Assembly: GCF_014652615.1 (NCBI RefSeq)
Contig: NZ_BMZD01000011.1
Location: forward strand, 1-51,842
DNA length: 51,842 bases
From: Novosphingobium arvoryzae
GTDB taxonomy: Bacteria; Pseudomonadota; Alphaproteobacteria; Sphingomonadales; Sphingomonadaceae
Direction: 5' to 3'
Part shown: piece after piece, positions 34,518-43,186 of the stretch
Layout of the letters: every line of letters begins with the position of its first letter
Numbering within the stretch: the stretch's first letter is position 1
Notes under the pieces: model-generated
What the model saw: only the letters and a program-made list of their open reading frames with translations
What the model was told of the DNA's origin: nothing
Database searches by the model: none
Position numbers and translations under genes: made by a program

Positions 34518-35450
34518 TCACCCCGCCAGCAGATCCCGCGCCCGGTTGCAGTCCGCTTCCATCTGCGCGGTCAGCGCGTCCAGCGAATCGAACTTGGCCT
34601 CTGGCCGCAGGAAGTGATGGAACGCGACTTCGATTTCCTGGCCATAGAGGTCGCCCGAAAAGTCGAAGAAGTGCGGCTCCAGCAGTTCCTTGGGCGGGTC
34701 GAAGCTGGGGCGGATGCCCAAGTTGGCCGCGCCGTGCAGCACCTTGCCGCCGGGCAGCACGGCGGTGACCGCATAGATTCCATAGCGCGGGCGCAGATAG
34801 TTGCCGAGCGGCAGGTTGGCGGTGGGATAGCCGATGGTGCGGCCCACCTTGTCGCCATGCTGGACCACGCCCCGGATCGCGAAGGGGCGCGTCAGCAAGT
34901 GGGTGGCGGCGGCGCAGTCCCCGGCTTGCAGCGCCTCGCGGATGCGGGTGGAGGATACGACCTCGCCCGAATCCGCCACCGGGCCGACCGCGCGGGTGGC
35001 AAGGCCGCAGGTGGAGCCAAGCTCGGCCAGCACCGTGATGTTGCCGCCGCGCGCCTTGCCAAAGGTGAAGTCGGTGCCGGTAACGACCCCTGCCGCACCC
35101 AGCCGGCCGACCAGCAGATCGACCACGAATTCCTGTGCGGTGGTCCCGGCCAGTTCGGAATCGAAGTGGAACACCAGCATCGCGTCGGCGCCGGCGGCCT
35201 CGAACAGTTCCTGCCGTTGGTCCAGCGTGGTCAGGCGGAACGGGGCGGCATCGGGCGCGAAGAAGCGCACCGGGTGCGGATCGAACGTGGCGATGATCGC
35301 GGGGCGGCCTTCGGCGCGCGCCCATTCGATCGCGGCGCCCGCCACGGCCTGATGGCCGCGATGGAACCCGTCGAAATTGCCCAGCGCGATCACTGCGCCG
35401 CGCAGGCTTTCCGGCACCGGCTGGCGGGCGTCGAGCAAGGGAATGGTCAT
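34518..35450 (-). CDS. ribF: Bifunctional riboflavin kinase / FAD synthetase
   Basis: 310 residues. N-terminal FAD synthetase (about 1-180; ALGNFDGFHRGHQAVAG, IIATFDPHPVRFF, TGTDFTFGKARGGN, SSTRIREAL) and C-terminal riboflavin kinase (about 185-305; GDKVGRTIGYPTANL, YGIYAV, HFFDFSGDLYGQEIEVAFHH). Makes FMN then FAD from riboflavin. Overlaps the upstream dipeptidase gene by 4 bp. Confidence 0.95.
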   Translation of the reverse strand: MTIPLLDARQPVPESLRGAVIALGNFDGFHRGHQAVAGAAIEWARAEGRPAIIATFDPHPVRFFAPDAAPFRLTTLDQRQELFEAAGADAMLVFHFDSELAGTTAQEFVVDLLVGRLGAAGVVTGTDFTFGKARGGNITVLAELGSTCGLATRAVGPVADSGEVVSSTRIREALQAGDCAAATHLLTRPFAIRGVVQHGDKVGRTIGYPTANLPLGNYLRPRYGIYAVTAVLPGGKVLHGAANLGIRPSFDPPKELLEPHFFDFSGDLYGQEIEVAFHHFLRPEAKFDSLDALTAQMEADCNRARDLLAG

Positions 35451-36640
35451 GGGGTCTGCGTTGCTCCAGTGCCAAGTGGCACGATCCCGGCCCGCAGCAC
35501 GCGCAGGGCGTTGCCGCCCATCGCCGCGCGGATTTCGTCGGGGGTGAATCCTTCGTCCAGCAGGGCCTGGGTCAGCTGCGCCAGCTGGCTGGTGTCGAAC
35601 CGCACGGTCGTCGCCCCGTCATAGTCGCTGCCCAGCGCGACGTGCTGGATGCCCACCAGATCGCGGATATGCTTCATCGCGCGGGCGATGGAGCGCGGAT
35701 CGGTATCGCAGACCGCCGCGTCCCAGTATCCCACGCCGATGATCCCGCCGGTGCGGGCGACCCCGCGAATCTGCTCGTCAGAGAGGTTCCGGTTGACCTT
35801 GCAGGTGGCCTGCACCCCGCCGTGGCTGGACACCACCGGGCGGCGCGCCATCGCCAGCACATCGGCGACGCAGGCCGGGCTGCAATGGGCGATGTCGACG
35901 ATCATGCCCTTGGCTTCCATCGCGGTGACGATCTGCCGCCCGAACGGGGTCAGCCCGCCCTTTTTCAGGCCGTGCATCGATCCGGCGAGTTCGTTGTCGA
36001 AGAAATGGGTCAGCCCGGCCATGCGGAAGCCGGCGGCGTAGAGCTTGTCGAGGTTCTCCGCCTTGCCTTCCAGGTTGTGCAGACCCTCGACCGTCAGCAT
36101 TGCGCCAACCGGACCCCCCGGCTTGCCACGCGCCGCGATCAGCGCGTCAAGCTCGCCGGGCGCGGCAATCTTGGCAAGCTTGCCGCCTGCTTCGCCCACC
36201 GCGCGGTCCAGCTTCTGCCCATGCCACAGCGACCGTTCGAGCAGCGACGTCCAGGTGCGCGGCGGTTGCAGCTGGGCGATGGTCAGGGCGGTGATGTTGT
36301 CGGTGTCAGCGCCGTTCGCGTCGTAGTTCTGGCCCTTGGGGCTCTTGGTGGTGGACGAGAACAGCTGGAGCGCGACGTTGCCGTCCTGCAACCGGGGCAA
36401 GTCCTCATGCCCGCGATCCGCGCGGTCCAGCAGGCTGCGCTGCCACAGCAGGGTGTCGGAATGCAGGTCGACGATCTGGAGCGTCTTGTGCAGCGCCGCC
36501 GCCTCAGCGCCGACCGGGCGCAGCGGCAGCCCGTCGAGCTTGTTCATGCTCCGCTCGAGATAGCCGGGGCCAAAGCCGAAAAAGCCGATCGCCCCCAGGC
36601 CCAGCACGGCCAGCGGCATCCAGAACCGTTTGCGCATCAT
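35447..36640 (-). CDS. Membrane dipeptidase (M19 family)
   Basis: 397 residues. N-terminal signal anchor (about 8-26), then the renal-dipeptidase fold: IVDLHSDTLLW (His and Asp metal ligands, about 57-67), AMLTVEGLHNLEG (bridging Glu), MIVDIAHCSPACV, PVVSSHGGVQATC and the late HVALGSDYDGATTVRFDTS. Zinc-dependent hydrolysis of dipeptides, often with D-residues, probably in the periplasm. ATGATG start overlaps the folA stop by 4 bp. Confidence 0.92.
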   Translation of the reverse strand: MMRKRFWMPLAVLGLGAIGFFGFGPGYLERSMNKLDGLPLRPVGAEAAALHKTLQIVDLHSDTLLWQRSLLDRADRGHEDLPRLQDGNVALQLFSSTTKSPKGQNYDANGADTDNITALTIAQLQPPRTWTSLLERSLWHGQKLDRAVGEAGGKLAKIAAPGELDALIAARGKPGGPVGAMLTVEGLHNLEGKAENLDKLYAAGFRMAGLTHFFDNELAGSMHGLKKGGLTPFGRQIVTAMEAKGMIVDIAHCSPACVADVLAMARRPVVSSHGGVQATCKVNRNLSDEQIRGVARTGGIIGVGYWDAAVCDTDPRSIARAMKHIRDLVGIQHVALGSDYDGATTVRFDTSQLAQLTQALLDEGFTPDEIRAAMGGNALRVLRAGIVPLGTGATQTP

Positions 36641-37146
36641 CCCTCCTGTTTTGGGGATGGTTTACGCACCAGCGTGACGAAATCAAAGGCCGGGTTGCGC
36701 CCTTCTGCCGGATGACTCTCACGGAAGGTCTCGGTCCACTCCGACCGGTCGAACGCGGGGAAGCGGGTATCACCCTCTGGCGCGGCGTGGACTTCGGTCC
36801 ACTCTATCCGGTCGGCCAGCGGCAGCGCGGCGGCATAGATTTCCGCCCCGCCGAAAATCACGATGTGCGGCGCGTTGGCCAGTTTCAGCGCCTGTTCCAG
36901 CGATCCGGCGCGTTCGGCCCCGTCGGCCTGCCAGCCGGAATCGCGGGTGATGACGATGTGGCGGCGGCCGGGCAGAATTCCCGGCAGCGATTCGAACGTC
37001 TTGCGCCCCATCACCAGCGGCTTGCCCATCGTCAGCGATTTGACGCGGCGGAAATCGGCGGAGATGTGCCAGGGCATGCCCCCGTCCTTGCCGATCACGC
37101 CATTGTCGGCGACCGCGACGACGAGGAACACCTCTGACCGGTTCAC
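36637..37146 (-). CDS. folA: Dihydrofolate reductase
   Basis: 169 residues, normal length. NADPH-dependent reduction of dihydrofolate to tetrahydrofolate. Seen: VVAVADNGVIGKDGGMPWHI (active-site loop), MGRKTFESLPGILPGR and IFGGAEIYAAALPLADRIEW. The start is GTG 37146, overlapping the purK stop (GTGA). The open frame extends far upstream inside purK without meaning. Confidence 0.95.
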   Translation of the reverse strand: MNRSEVFLVVAVADNGVIGKDGGMPWHISADFRRVKSLTMGKPLVMGRKTFESLPGILPGRRHIVITRDSGWQADGAERAGSLEQALKLANAPHIVIFGGAEIYAAALPLADRIEWTEVHAAPEGDTRFPAFDRSEWTETFRESHPAEGRNPAFDFVTLVRKPSPKQEG

Positions 37147-38207
37147 GCCGGGTCCAGCCCCAGCCGCGTGACGTGGCCCATCTTGCGCCCCGGCCGGGCG
37201 GCGGCCTTGCCGTAGAGGTGCAGGTGGTTGGCCGGATCGGACAGCAGCTTGTCCCAGTCTTCCGCCGCATCGCCGATGATGTTGCGCATTTCCACCGTGC
37301 GCGCGGCCAGGCGCGTGTCGCCCAGCGGCAACCCGCAGATGGCGCGGATGTGGTTCTCGAACTGGCTGGTCAGCGCGCCTTCGATGGTCCAGTGGCCCGA
37401 ATTGTGGACGCGCGGGGCCATTTCGTTGACCACCGGGCCGTCGGCGGTGGCAAAGAATTCCAGCGTCAGCACCCCGACATAGCCCAGTGCATGGGCGACC
37501 TTGGCGGCGAGTTCCCGCGCCGCGGGCACCTGTTCCAGCACGGCGGCGCTGGCGGGCAGCGAGGAACGGGCGAGGATGCCGTGTTCGTGGACGTTTTCGG
37601 CGCTGTCCCAGAACACCACCCGGCCATCGTGGCCGCGGCACAGGATCACGCTGAATTCGGCGCTGAAGTGGACGAACCCTTCATAGACCAGCGGCTGGCC
37701 GGGCAGCGCGATGCCGTCGGCATCGTGGTCGGTCATGATCCGCCACTGGCCCTTGCCGTCATAGCCATCGCGCCGGGTCTTGAGGATGCCGGGCGAGCCG
37801 ATTTCCACCAGGGCCTCGGCCAGATCCTCTGGAGTATCGACCGCCTTGAACGGGGCGACCGCCCCGCCCAGATCGGTGACGAAGCGCTTTTCGTTCAGCC
37901 GGTCCTGCGCCACTTCCAGCGCGCGGGCGTTGGGCAGCAGCACCGCCGCGCCCAGCGCCTTCAGCGGGGCGACGGGGACGTTCTCGAACTCATAGGTCAC
38001 CACCGCGCAATCGGCGGCGAAGGCGGCCATCGCCGCGCTATCGGTCCAGTCCGCGCGGGTGAACGCGGCGCAGACTTCGGCGGCAATGCTGTCCTTTTCC
38101 GGGGCGAAGACGTGGCAGCGATAGCCCAGCTGCGCGGCGGCCATGGCCAGCATCCGGCCCAGCTGGCCGCCGCCCAGGATGCCGATGGTTTCGCCGGGAG
38201 GGATCAT
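37143..38207 (-). CDS. purK: N5-carboxyaminoimidazole ribonucleotide synthase
   Basis: 354 residues, ATP-grasp. ATP- and bicarbonate-dependent carboxylation of AIR to N5-CAIR in purine synthesis. N-terminal IGILGGGQLGRMLAMAA, central LKTRRDGYDGKGQW (ATP-grasp loop), ECILCRGHDG-like FSVILCRGHDGRVVFWD, and EMAPRVHNSGHWTIEG near the C-terminus. Lies 17 bp after purE. Confidence 0.96.
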   Translation of the reverse strand: MIPPGETIGILGGGQLGRMLAMAAAQLGYRCHVFAPEKDSIAAEVCAAFTRADWTDSAAMAAFAADCAVVTYEFENVPVAPLKALGAAVLLPNARALEVAQDRLNEKRFVTDLGGAVAPFKAVDTPEDLAEALVEIGSPGILKTRRDGYDGKGQWRIMTDHDADGIALPGQPLVYEGFVHFSAEFSVILCRGHDGRVVFWDSAENVHEHGILARSSLPASAAVLEQVPAARELAAKVAHALGYVGVLTLEFFATADGPVVNEMAPRVHNSGHWTIEGALTSQFENHIRAICGLPLGDTRLAARTVEMRNIIGDAAEDWDKLLSDPANHLHLYGKAAARPGRKMGHVTRLGLDPA

Positions 38208-38224
38208 GGCTGTCCGTTCGTCCC

Positions 38225-38707
38225 TCAGGCCGGGCGCTCGGCCACGCTGGCGGTCTGCGCGGCGCGCAGGTCCTGCAGGCGCTGCGCCAATGCCGGATCG
38301 TTGGTGGCCAGGATCGCGGCAGCGAGCAGCCCCGCATTGGTGGCCCCGGCCTCGCCAATCGCCAATGTGCCGACCGGAATGCCGGCCGGCATCTGCACGA
38401 TCGACAGCAGGCTGTCCTGCCCGGACAGCGCGCGCGATTGCACCGGCACGCCCAGCACCGGCAGGTGGGTCATGCTGGCGACCATCCCCGGCAAGTGCGC
38501 CGCACCGCCCGCGCCCGCGATCACCACCTTGAAGCCTTCGGCCGCCGCGCCCTTGGCGAATTCGACCAGCCGGTCCGGTGTGCGGTGGGCCGACACGATC
38601 CGCGCGTCATAGGCGACGCCCAGCTTGTCGAGCGCTTCGGCGGCGCGAATCATCGTCGGCCAGTCAGACTGGCTGCCCATGATGATCGCGACGGGGGGAT
38701 TGGCCAT
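38225..38707 (-). CDS. purE: N5-CAIR mutase
   Basis: 160 residues. Converts N5-CAIR to CAIR. Motifs: [12 protein letters not shown] (phosphate-binding), [10 protein letters not shown] (catalytic His), [17 protein letters not shown] and [20 protein letters not shown]. Class I PurE partner of PurK. Its ATG lies 2 bp after the gpmA stop. Confidence 0.97.
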   Translation of the reverse strand: MANPPVAIIMGSQSDWPTMIRAAEALDKLGVAYDARIVSAHRTPDRLVEFAKGAAAEGFKVVIAGAGGAAHLPGMVASMTHLPVLGVPVQSRALSGQDSLLSIVQMPAGIPVGTLAIGEAGATNAGLLAAAILATNDPALAQRLQDLRAAQTASVAERPA

Positions 38708-38709
38708 GC

Positions 38710-39396
38710 TTACCGCTCCGACAGGTAATAGCGCTCCAGCGCGGACAGGTTGTCGTCCAGCTCATAGACGATCGGCTGGCCGGTGGGGATTTCGAGGCCG
38801 GTGATCTCGTCATCCGAAATCCCCGACAGATGCTTCACCAGCGCGCGCAGCGAATTGCCGTGCGCGGCGACCAGCACCGTCTCGCCCGCCTTCAGCGCGG
38901 GGACGATGGCCGATTCGTAATAGGGCAGGACGCGCGCGATGGTGTCCTTCAGGCTTTCGGTCGACGGGATCGCGATCCCGGCATAGCGCTCGTCCCGGCC
39001 GAGATCGAATTCGGAACCGGCTTCCAGCACTGGCGGCGGGGTGTCAAAGCTGCGGCGCCAGATCTTGACCTGTTCGTCGCCATGCTTGGCCGCCGTCTCG
39101 GCCTTGTCGAGCCCGGTCAGGCCGCCATAGTGCCGCTCGTTCAGGCGCCAGTCCTTGGTTTCCGGGATCCACAGGCGGCCCGCCGCTTCCAGCGCGAAGT
39201 GCAGGGTGCGAATCGCGCGGGTCTGGAAGCTGGTGAAGGCCACGGTGGGCAGCATGCCCTTGGCCTTGAGCAGCGCACCGGCGGCGCGGGCTTCTTCCTC
39301 ACCCTTGGCGGTTAGGTCGACATCCCACCAGCCGGTGAAGCGGTTTTCCAGGTTCCACTGGCTCTGTCCGTGACGGACCAGGATCAGGCGCGGCAA
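38710..39396 (-). CDS. gpmA: 2,3-bisphosphoglycerate-dependent phosphoglycerate mutase
   Basis: 228 residues, histidine-phosphatase fold. Interconverts 3- and 2-phosphoglycerate. [20 protein letters not shown] carries catalytic H9; [26 protein letters not shown] and [15 protein letters not shown] (second His) complete the site. First large gene of the minus-strand array. Confidence 0.96.
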   Translation of the reverse strand: MPRLILVRHGQSQWNLENRFTGWWDVDLTAKGEEEARAAGALLKAKGMLPTVAFTSFQTRAIRTLHFALEAAGRLWIPETKDWRLNERHYGGLTGLDKAETAAKHGDEQVKIWRRSFDTPPPVLEAGSEFDLGRDERYAGIAIPSTESLKDTIARVLPYYESAIVPALKAGETVLVAAHGNSLRALVKHLSGISDDEITGLEIPTGQPIVYELDDNLSALERYYLSER

Positions 39397-39433
39397 GGGC
39401 TAACTCCAAGCTGATTTTCCGATAGAGCGGCCC

Positions 39434-39625
39434 CTAGCTGCTCGGGCTCCCTTTGGAAAGGCCGGGGATTGGGGGAAATGCAGGGTCAGGAACAGTCCCC
39501 GGTTCAACCTGCCCCAGCTCGCCCTGTTCCAGTTGTCTGGCCTGCGCCTTGCGGCGGCGCAGGTTCTCGCGCAGCTTGGCGGCCAGGCGTTCTTCGCGGG
39601 AAGGCGGGGGCGGATTGGCAGTCAT
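39434..39625 (-). CDS. Small conserved-type hypothetical protein
   Basis: 63 residues, highly charged N-terminal half (SREERLAAKLRENLRRRKAQ) and a Pro-rich tail. No domain recognised; sphingomonads commonly have short proteins with an LRxNLRRRKAQ core near small-molecule genes. It precedes gpmA by 37 bp on the same strand and may be the first gene of that array. Confidence 0.6.
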   Translation of the reverse strand: MTANPPPPSREERLAAKLRENLRRRKAQARQLEQGELGQVEPGTVPDPAFPPIPGLSKGSPSS

Positions 39626-39759
39626 GCCGGGTTCCTGCCGTCAAACCGCGTCCGGCTCAAGTGCGCCCGCAACTGCGAGGTTGACAAACCGGGGAGCCGG
39701 GGCCAATAGCGCGCCCCTGCCCCGGACGGCCCTGCTGTTCGGCGCGATTGGAATGGTGT

Positions 39760-39834
<75 letters not shown>

Positions 39835-39871
39835 TTCCACTTCCCCCACGGTCAATGACGGGATTCGCCGC

Positions 39872-40003
39872 TCAGCGGTGGACGCGCGGCGCGCCCGGTG
39901 CGGGCTCCCACAGGCGCTGCTTGAAGTCGCGGCCGTCGGCCGTGTGGTTCAGCCACAGGCTGGCCAGCAGCACCATGACCAGCGAATAGATGATATAGCG
40001 CAT
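39872..40003 (-). CDS. 43-residue membrane peptide
   Basis: A short gene read directly from the minus strand: a hydrophobic helix (MRYIIYSLVMVLLASLWLN, 1-19) followed by a polar tail HTADGRDFKQRLWEPAP. A strong Shine-Dalgarno GAGAGGG lies about 7 nt before ATG 40003. Coding-like composition and a clear ribosome site support it; function unknown, probably an inner-membrane small protein. Confidence 0.6.
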   Translation of the reverse strand: MRYIIYSLVMVLLASLWLNHTADGRDFKQRLWEPAPGAPRVHR

Positions 40004-40105
40004 GGCGCGTCCCTCTCGCCGCGTTGGTTGCGGTGAACCGCCGATAAGCAAGGCTGGTGAACGCCGCGTCGCGAAGTGTGCTGAGCGGAAACGGTGAACC
40101 GGAAT

Positions 40106-40399
40106 TCACCGTGATCTGAGGTCGGCCCAGTCCGGATGCCGCTTGAACGCGGCGGCGATGTAGCTGCATTCGGGGTCGATCCGGAAACCCTGTGCCCGCG
40201 CATCGGCCACCAGCGCCTCCACCAGCCGCGCCGCGATCCCGCGTCCGCCGATCTCGGGCGGGACGATGGTGTGGTCGGCCACGCGCACATCGCCCTGACC
40301 GACCCAGGTCAGCCGCCCGATCGCGTTGCTGCCGGCCACGTGGGCGCGGTATTCGCCGCCGGTGGCGGTGTCGTGGCGGGTGATAGTGACTTCGTCCAT
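40106..40399 (-). CDS. Small GNAT acetyltransferase (YidJ/NATD1-like)
   Basis: 97 residues, the compact GNAT variant. Core: GRLTWVGQGDVRVADHTIVP, then PEIGGRGIAARLVEALVADA (acetyl-CoA loop GGRGIA) and a C-terminal RIDPECSYIAAAFKRHPDW, the C/SYV..(Y/F)xxxHPEW signature of this subgroup. The frame opens at TTG 40441; ATG 40399 with GGGAC upstream is preferred. Divergent from the aldolase. Confidence 0.88.
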   Translation of the reverse strand: MDEVTITRHDTATGGEYRAHVAGSNAIGRLTWVGQGDVRVADHTIVPPEIGGRGIAARLVEALVADARAQGFRIDPECSYIAAAFKRHPDWADLRSR

Positions 40400-40452
40400 G
40401 TCCCGGTCCTGCGGCTTGACGGGCCGGGTGGCCCGGATCAATGCACCATGCC

Positions 40453-41448
40453 ATGCAATTCCTGTCAGACAATGCCGCTGCGGTCCATCCGCGCATCTGG
40501 GCCGCGCTGCAAGCCGCCGACGCGCCCGCCCCGCCTTATGACAACGATGCGCTCAGCCAGCAGCTGGACGATGCGTTCGGCGCGCTGTTCGGCCGCCCCT
40601 GCGCAGTGCTGTGGGTGGCGACGGGGACGGCGGCGAACTGTCTGGCGTTGGCCACGCTGGTGCCCCCGCACGGCGGTGTGGTCTGCCACCGCGAGGCGCA
40701 TATCGAAATGGACGAAGGCGGCGCGCCGGGGTTCTATACCCACGGCGCAAAGCTGCTGCTGGCCGATGGCGAGGGTGCGAAGCTGACTCCGGCCAGCATT
40801 GCCGCCGTGCTCGATCCGATTCGCCCCGACGTGCACCGCGTCCAGCCGCACGCGGTTTCGATCACCCAGGCCAGCGAATATGGCCGGGTCTACACGCCCG
40901 CGGAAATGGCCGGGATTGCCGCCTTTGCCGCCGGGCGCGGTCTGCCGGTGCATGTGGATGGCGCACGATTCGCCAATGCCGTCGCGTTCCTTGGCTGCAC
41001 GCCGTGGGAAGCCTGCGCGGGCGCGGCCGCGCTCAGCTTTGGCTGCGTCAAGAACGGCGGGATGAGCGCGGAAGGGCTGGTGTTCTTTGACGAATCGCTG
41101 GCCGATGTCGCCCGCTATCGCCGTAAGCGCGCCGGGCATCTGCAATCGAAGGGCCGGTTCCTTGCCGCGCAGCTGCTGGCGATTCTGGAGGGGGACCTGT
41201 GGCTGGAAAATGCCCGCGCCGCCAATGCCGCCGCGCAGGAAATCGCCAGCGTGGCGGGCGACCGCCTGCTCCATCCGGTGCAGGCGAACGAGATTTTCCT
41301 GACCGTGAGCGAGGCGGAGCGCGCGGCGCTGCGGGCGCAGGGCTTTTCCTTCTATGACTGGGGCGATGGCGCCGCGCGGCTGGTCACCGCCTGGAACAGC
41401 GATCCCGCGCACGTCGCGGCGCTGGCCCGCGCGATTGCCAGCCTGTGA
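40453..41448 (+). CDS. Low-specificity threonine aldolase (PLP, beta-eliminating lyase family)
   Basis: 331 residues. Cleaves L-threonine or L-allo-threonine to glycine and acetaldehyde. MQFLSDNAAAVHP start, QLDDAFGALFGRPCAVLWVA, PVHVDGARFANA (PLP-binding Asp) and Schiff-base Lys K200 in SFGCVKNGGMSAEGLV. Usual motif is CTKN; here it is CVKN. An earlier ATG at 40441 exists; 40453 matches the family N-terminus. Its TGA overlaps the GTG of the next gene. Confidence 0.88.
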   Translation: MQFLSDNAAAVHPRIWAALQAADAPAPPYDNDALSQQLDDAFGALFGRPCAVLWVATGTAANCLALATLVPPHGGVVCHREAHIEMDEGGAPGFYTHGAKLLLADGEGAKLTPASIAAVLDPIRPDVHRVQPHAVSITQASEYGRVYTPAEMAGIAAFAAGRGLPVHVDGARFANAVAFLGCTPWEACAGAAALSFGCVKNGGMSAEGLVFFDESLADVARYRRKRAGHLQSKGRFLAAQLLAILEGDLWLENARAANAAAQEIASVAGDRLLHPVQANEIFLTVSEAERAALRAQGFSFYDWGDGAARLVTAWNSDPAHVAALARAIASL

Positions 41449-42347
41449 GCGCTGCTCCTCAGACATCGCAGGCCCGCGCGATTGCGGCGTTCATCCTGAT
41501 CACGCTCATCTGGGGTTCGACCTGGCTGGTGATCAAGGACCAGATCAGCGCTGTCCCGCCCGCCTGGGCGGTGACCTGGCGCTTTGCACTGGCCGCGCTG
41601 GGGATGTTCGCGCTGGCACTGGTGCGGCGCGAACGGCTGCTGCTCTCGCGCGAGGGGATGCTGCTGGCGGCGCCGATGGGGCTGTTCCAGTTCTTCGCCA
41701 ATTTCCAGTTCGTCTATCAGGCCGAGCATTTCATCACCTCCGGCCTTGTCGCGGTGCTGTTCGCGCTGCTGATGGTGCCCAATGCCCTGCTCGCGCGGGT
41801 GTTCGTGAAGGCCGAAGTCAGCGGGCGGTTCATTGCCGGGTCGGCGGTGGCGTTGGTCGGGATCGCGTTGCTGCTGCTTCACGAATACCGCGCCGCCCCG
41901 GCGGGCGGGGCGGCGGTGCTGACCGGGATCGTCCTCACTTGCGGGGCAATCCTCAGCGCTTCCATTGCCAATGTCATGCAGGCGACCGAGCGCGCCCGGC
42001 GGCAGAGCGTGGTGGTGCTGATCGGCTGGGCGATGGTGTTCGGAACCATCGCCGACGGGGTATTCGCGTGGGTTGTCGCCGGCCCGCCGGTATTCGACGC
42101 CAGCCCGCGCCAGCTGGCCGGGCTGGCCTATCTGGCGATTGTCGGTTCGGTCGTGACCTTCCCGCTCTACTTCGCGCTGATCCGCGATTGGGGGCCGGGC
42201 AAGGCGGCCTATAACAGCGTGGCGGTGCCAGTGGTGGCGATGGCGCTGTCGACCTTTTTTGAAGGCTATCAGTGGACGCTGCTGGCGAGCGGGGGTGCCG
42301 TGCTGGCCATGATCGGCCTGCTCATCGCGCTATCGGGGCGCAAGTAG
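41445..42347 (+). CDS. EamA-family (DMT) transporter
   Basis: 300 residues with about ten hydrophobic segments in two EamA repeats (about 10-135 and 155-298). LITLIWGSTWLVIKDQ at the N-terminus and FPLYFALIRDWGPGKAAYNS in the second repeat are typical. Probably a metabolite or amino-acid exporter. GTG 41445 overlaps the aldolase stop (GTGA), suggesting a linked role such as glycine/threonine export (inference). Converges with the SDR gene, overlapping by 18 bp. Confidence 0.9.
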   Translation: MSAAPQTSQARAIAAFILITLIWGSTWLVIKDQISAVPPAWAVTWRFALAALGMFALALVRRERLLLSREGMLLAAPMGLFQFFANFQFVYQAEHFITSGLVAVLFALLMVPNALLARVFVKAEVSGRFIAGSAVALVGIALLLLHEYRAAPAGGAAVLTGIVLTCGAILSASIANVMQATERARRQSVVVLIGWAMVFGTIADGVFAWVVAGPPVFDASPRQLAGLAYLAIVGSVVTFPLYFALIRDWGPGKAAYNSVAVPVVAMALSTFFEGYQWTLLASGGAVLAMIGLLIALSGRK

Positions 42348-43127
42348 CCGGTCCGATAACAGACAGTCGGCCAGCCCTTCGCGGTAGGTCGGAAAGCGCG
42401 GGGCCCAGCCCAGCTCGCGCCGGGCCTTGCCGTTCGCGACCCGGCGGTTCTCGGCATAGAAGGCCCGCGCCATCGGGCTGAGCGCGGCCTCGTCCATCGT
42501 CTGCAGCGGCGGGGGGGCGATGCCCAGCAGGCGGCAGGCATGTTCGATCACCGTGTTCTGGCTGCATGGTTCATCGTCGGCCAGGTTGTAGGCCCCTGCC
42601 GCTCCCTCCAGCGCGGCCAGCGTGCCAGAGACGATGTCATCCACGTGCACCCGGCTGAACACCTGATCGGGCAGGTCGATCCGGTGGGCCCGCCCTTCGC
42701 GCACCCGGTCGAGCGCGCTGCGGCCCGGACCATAGATTCCGGGCAGGCGCAGCACCCGCGCGCCCAGCGCCAGCCAGCGGGCATCGGCGCCAGCCCGCGC
42801 GGTGCGGCGGCCCGTGCCGGTCGGTGCCGTTTCGTCCACCCAGGCGCCCCGCGTGTCGCCGTAGACCCCGGTCGAGGACAGGTAACCCAGCCATTTGCCG
42901 CCCAGCGCATCGCCATAGGTATCCAGCACCGGATCGCCATCGGCCCCCGGCGGGACGGACGACAGCACGTGCCCCGTATCGGCCAGCGCCAGCCGCACCG
43001 CGCCGGAATCGTCAAACGCCAGCGTCCCGTCGCGCCCGGTCGAGATCACTTCCCAGCCCTGCCGCGTCAGGGCAGCGGCAATGCGGCTGGCGGTGTAGCC
43101 AAGACCAAAGATAAACAGGCGTTTCAT
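42330..43127 (-). CDS. NAD(P)-binding SDR / sugar-epimerase-like protein
   Basis: 265 residues, atypical extended SDR. Nucleotide site FGLGYTASRIA (7-17; GxGYxA in place of GxxGxxG), central GYLSSTGVYGD, LRLPGIYGPGRS and FSRVHVDDIVSGTLAAL. These YeeZ-like proteins are of unknown substrate. ATG 43127 (MKRLFIFGLG) is preferred to 43163. It is divergent from pepN with about 59 bp between them. Confidence 0.85.
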   Translation of the reverse strand: MKRLFIFGLGYTASRIAAALTRQGWEVISTGRDGTLAFDDSGAVRLALADTGHVLSSVPPGADGDPVLDTYGDALGGKWLGYLSSTGVYGDTRGAWVDETAPTGTGRRTARAGADARWLALGARVLRLPGIYGPGRSALDRVREGRAHRIDLPDQVFSRVHVDDIVSGTLAALEGAAGAYNLADDEPCSQNTVIEHACRLLGIAPPPLQTMDEAALSPMARAFYAENRRVANGKARRELGWAPRFPTYREGLADCLLSDRLLAPR

Positions 43128-43186
43128 GGTGCTTTCGATAGCGCCCCATCTGGCAAACACCAACTCCCCGGCCTAGTAACAGCGCC

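Noticed and set aside
33027..35624. 865-codon plus-strand frame opposite ileS, the GDPD gene and ribF
   Set aside because: Antisense shadow with low-complexity composition; the minus-strand genes carry full family motifs.
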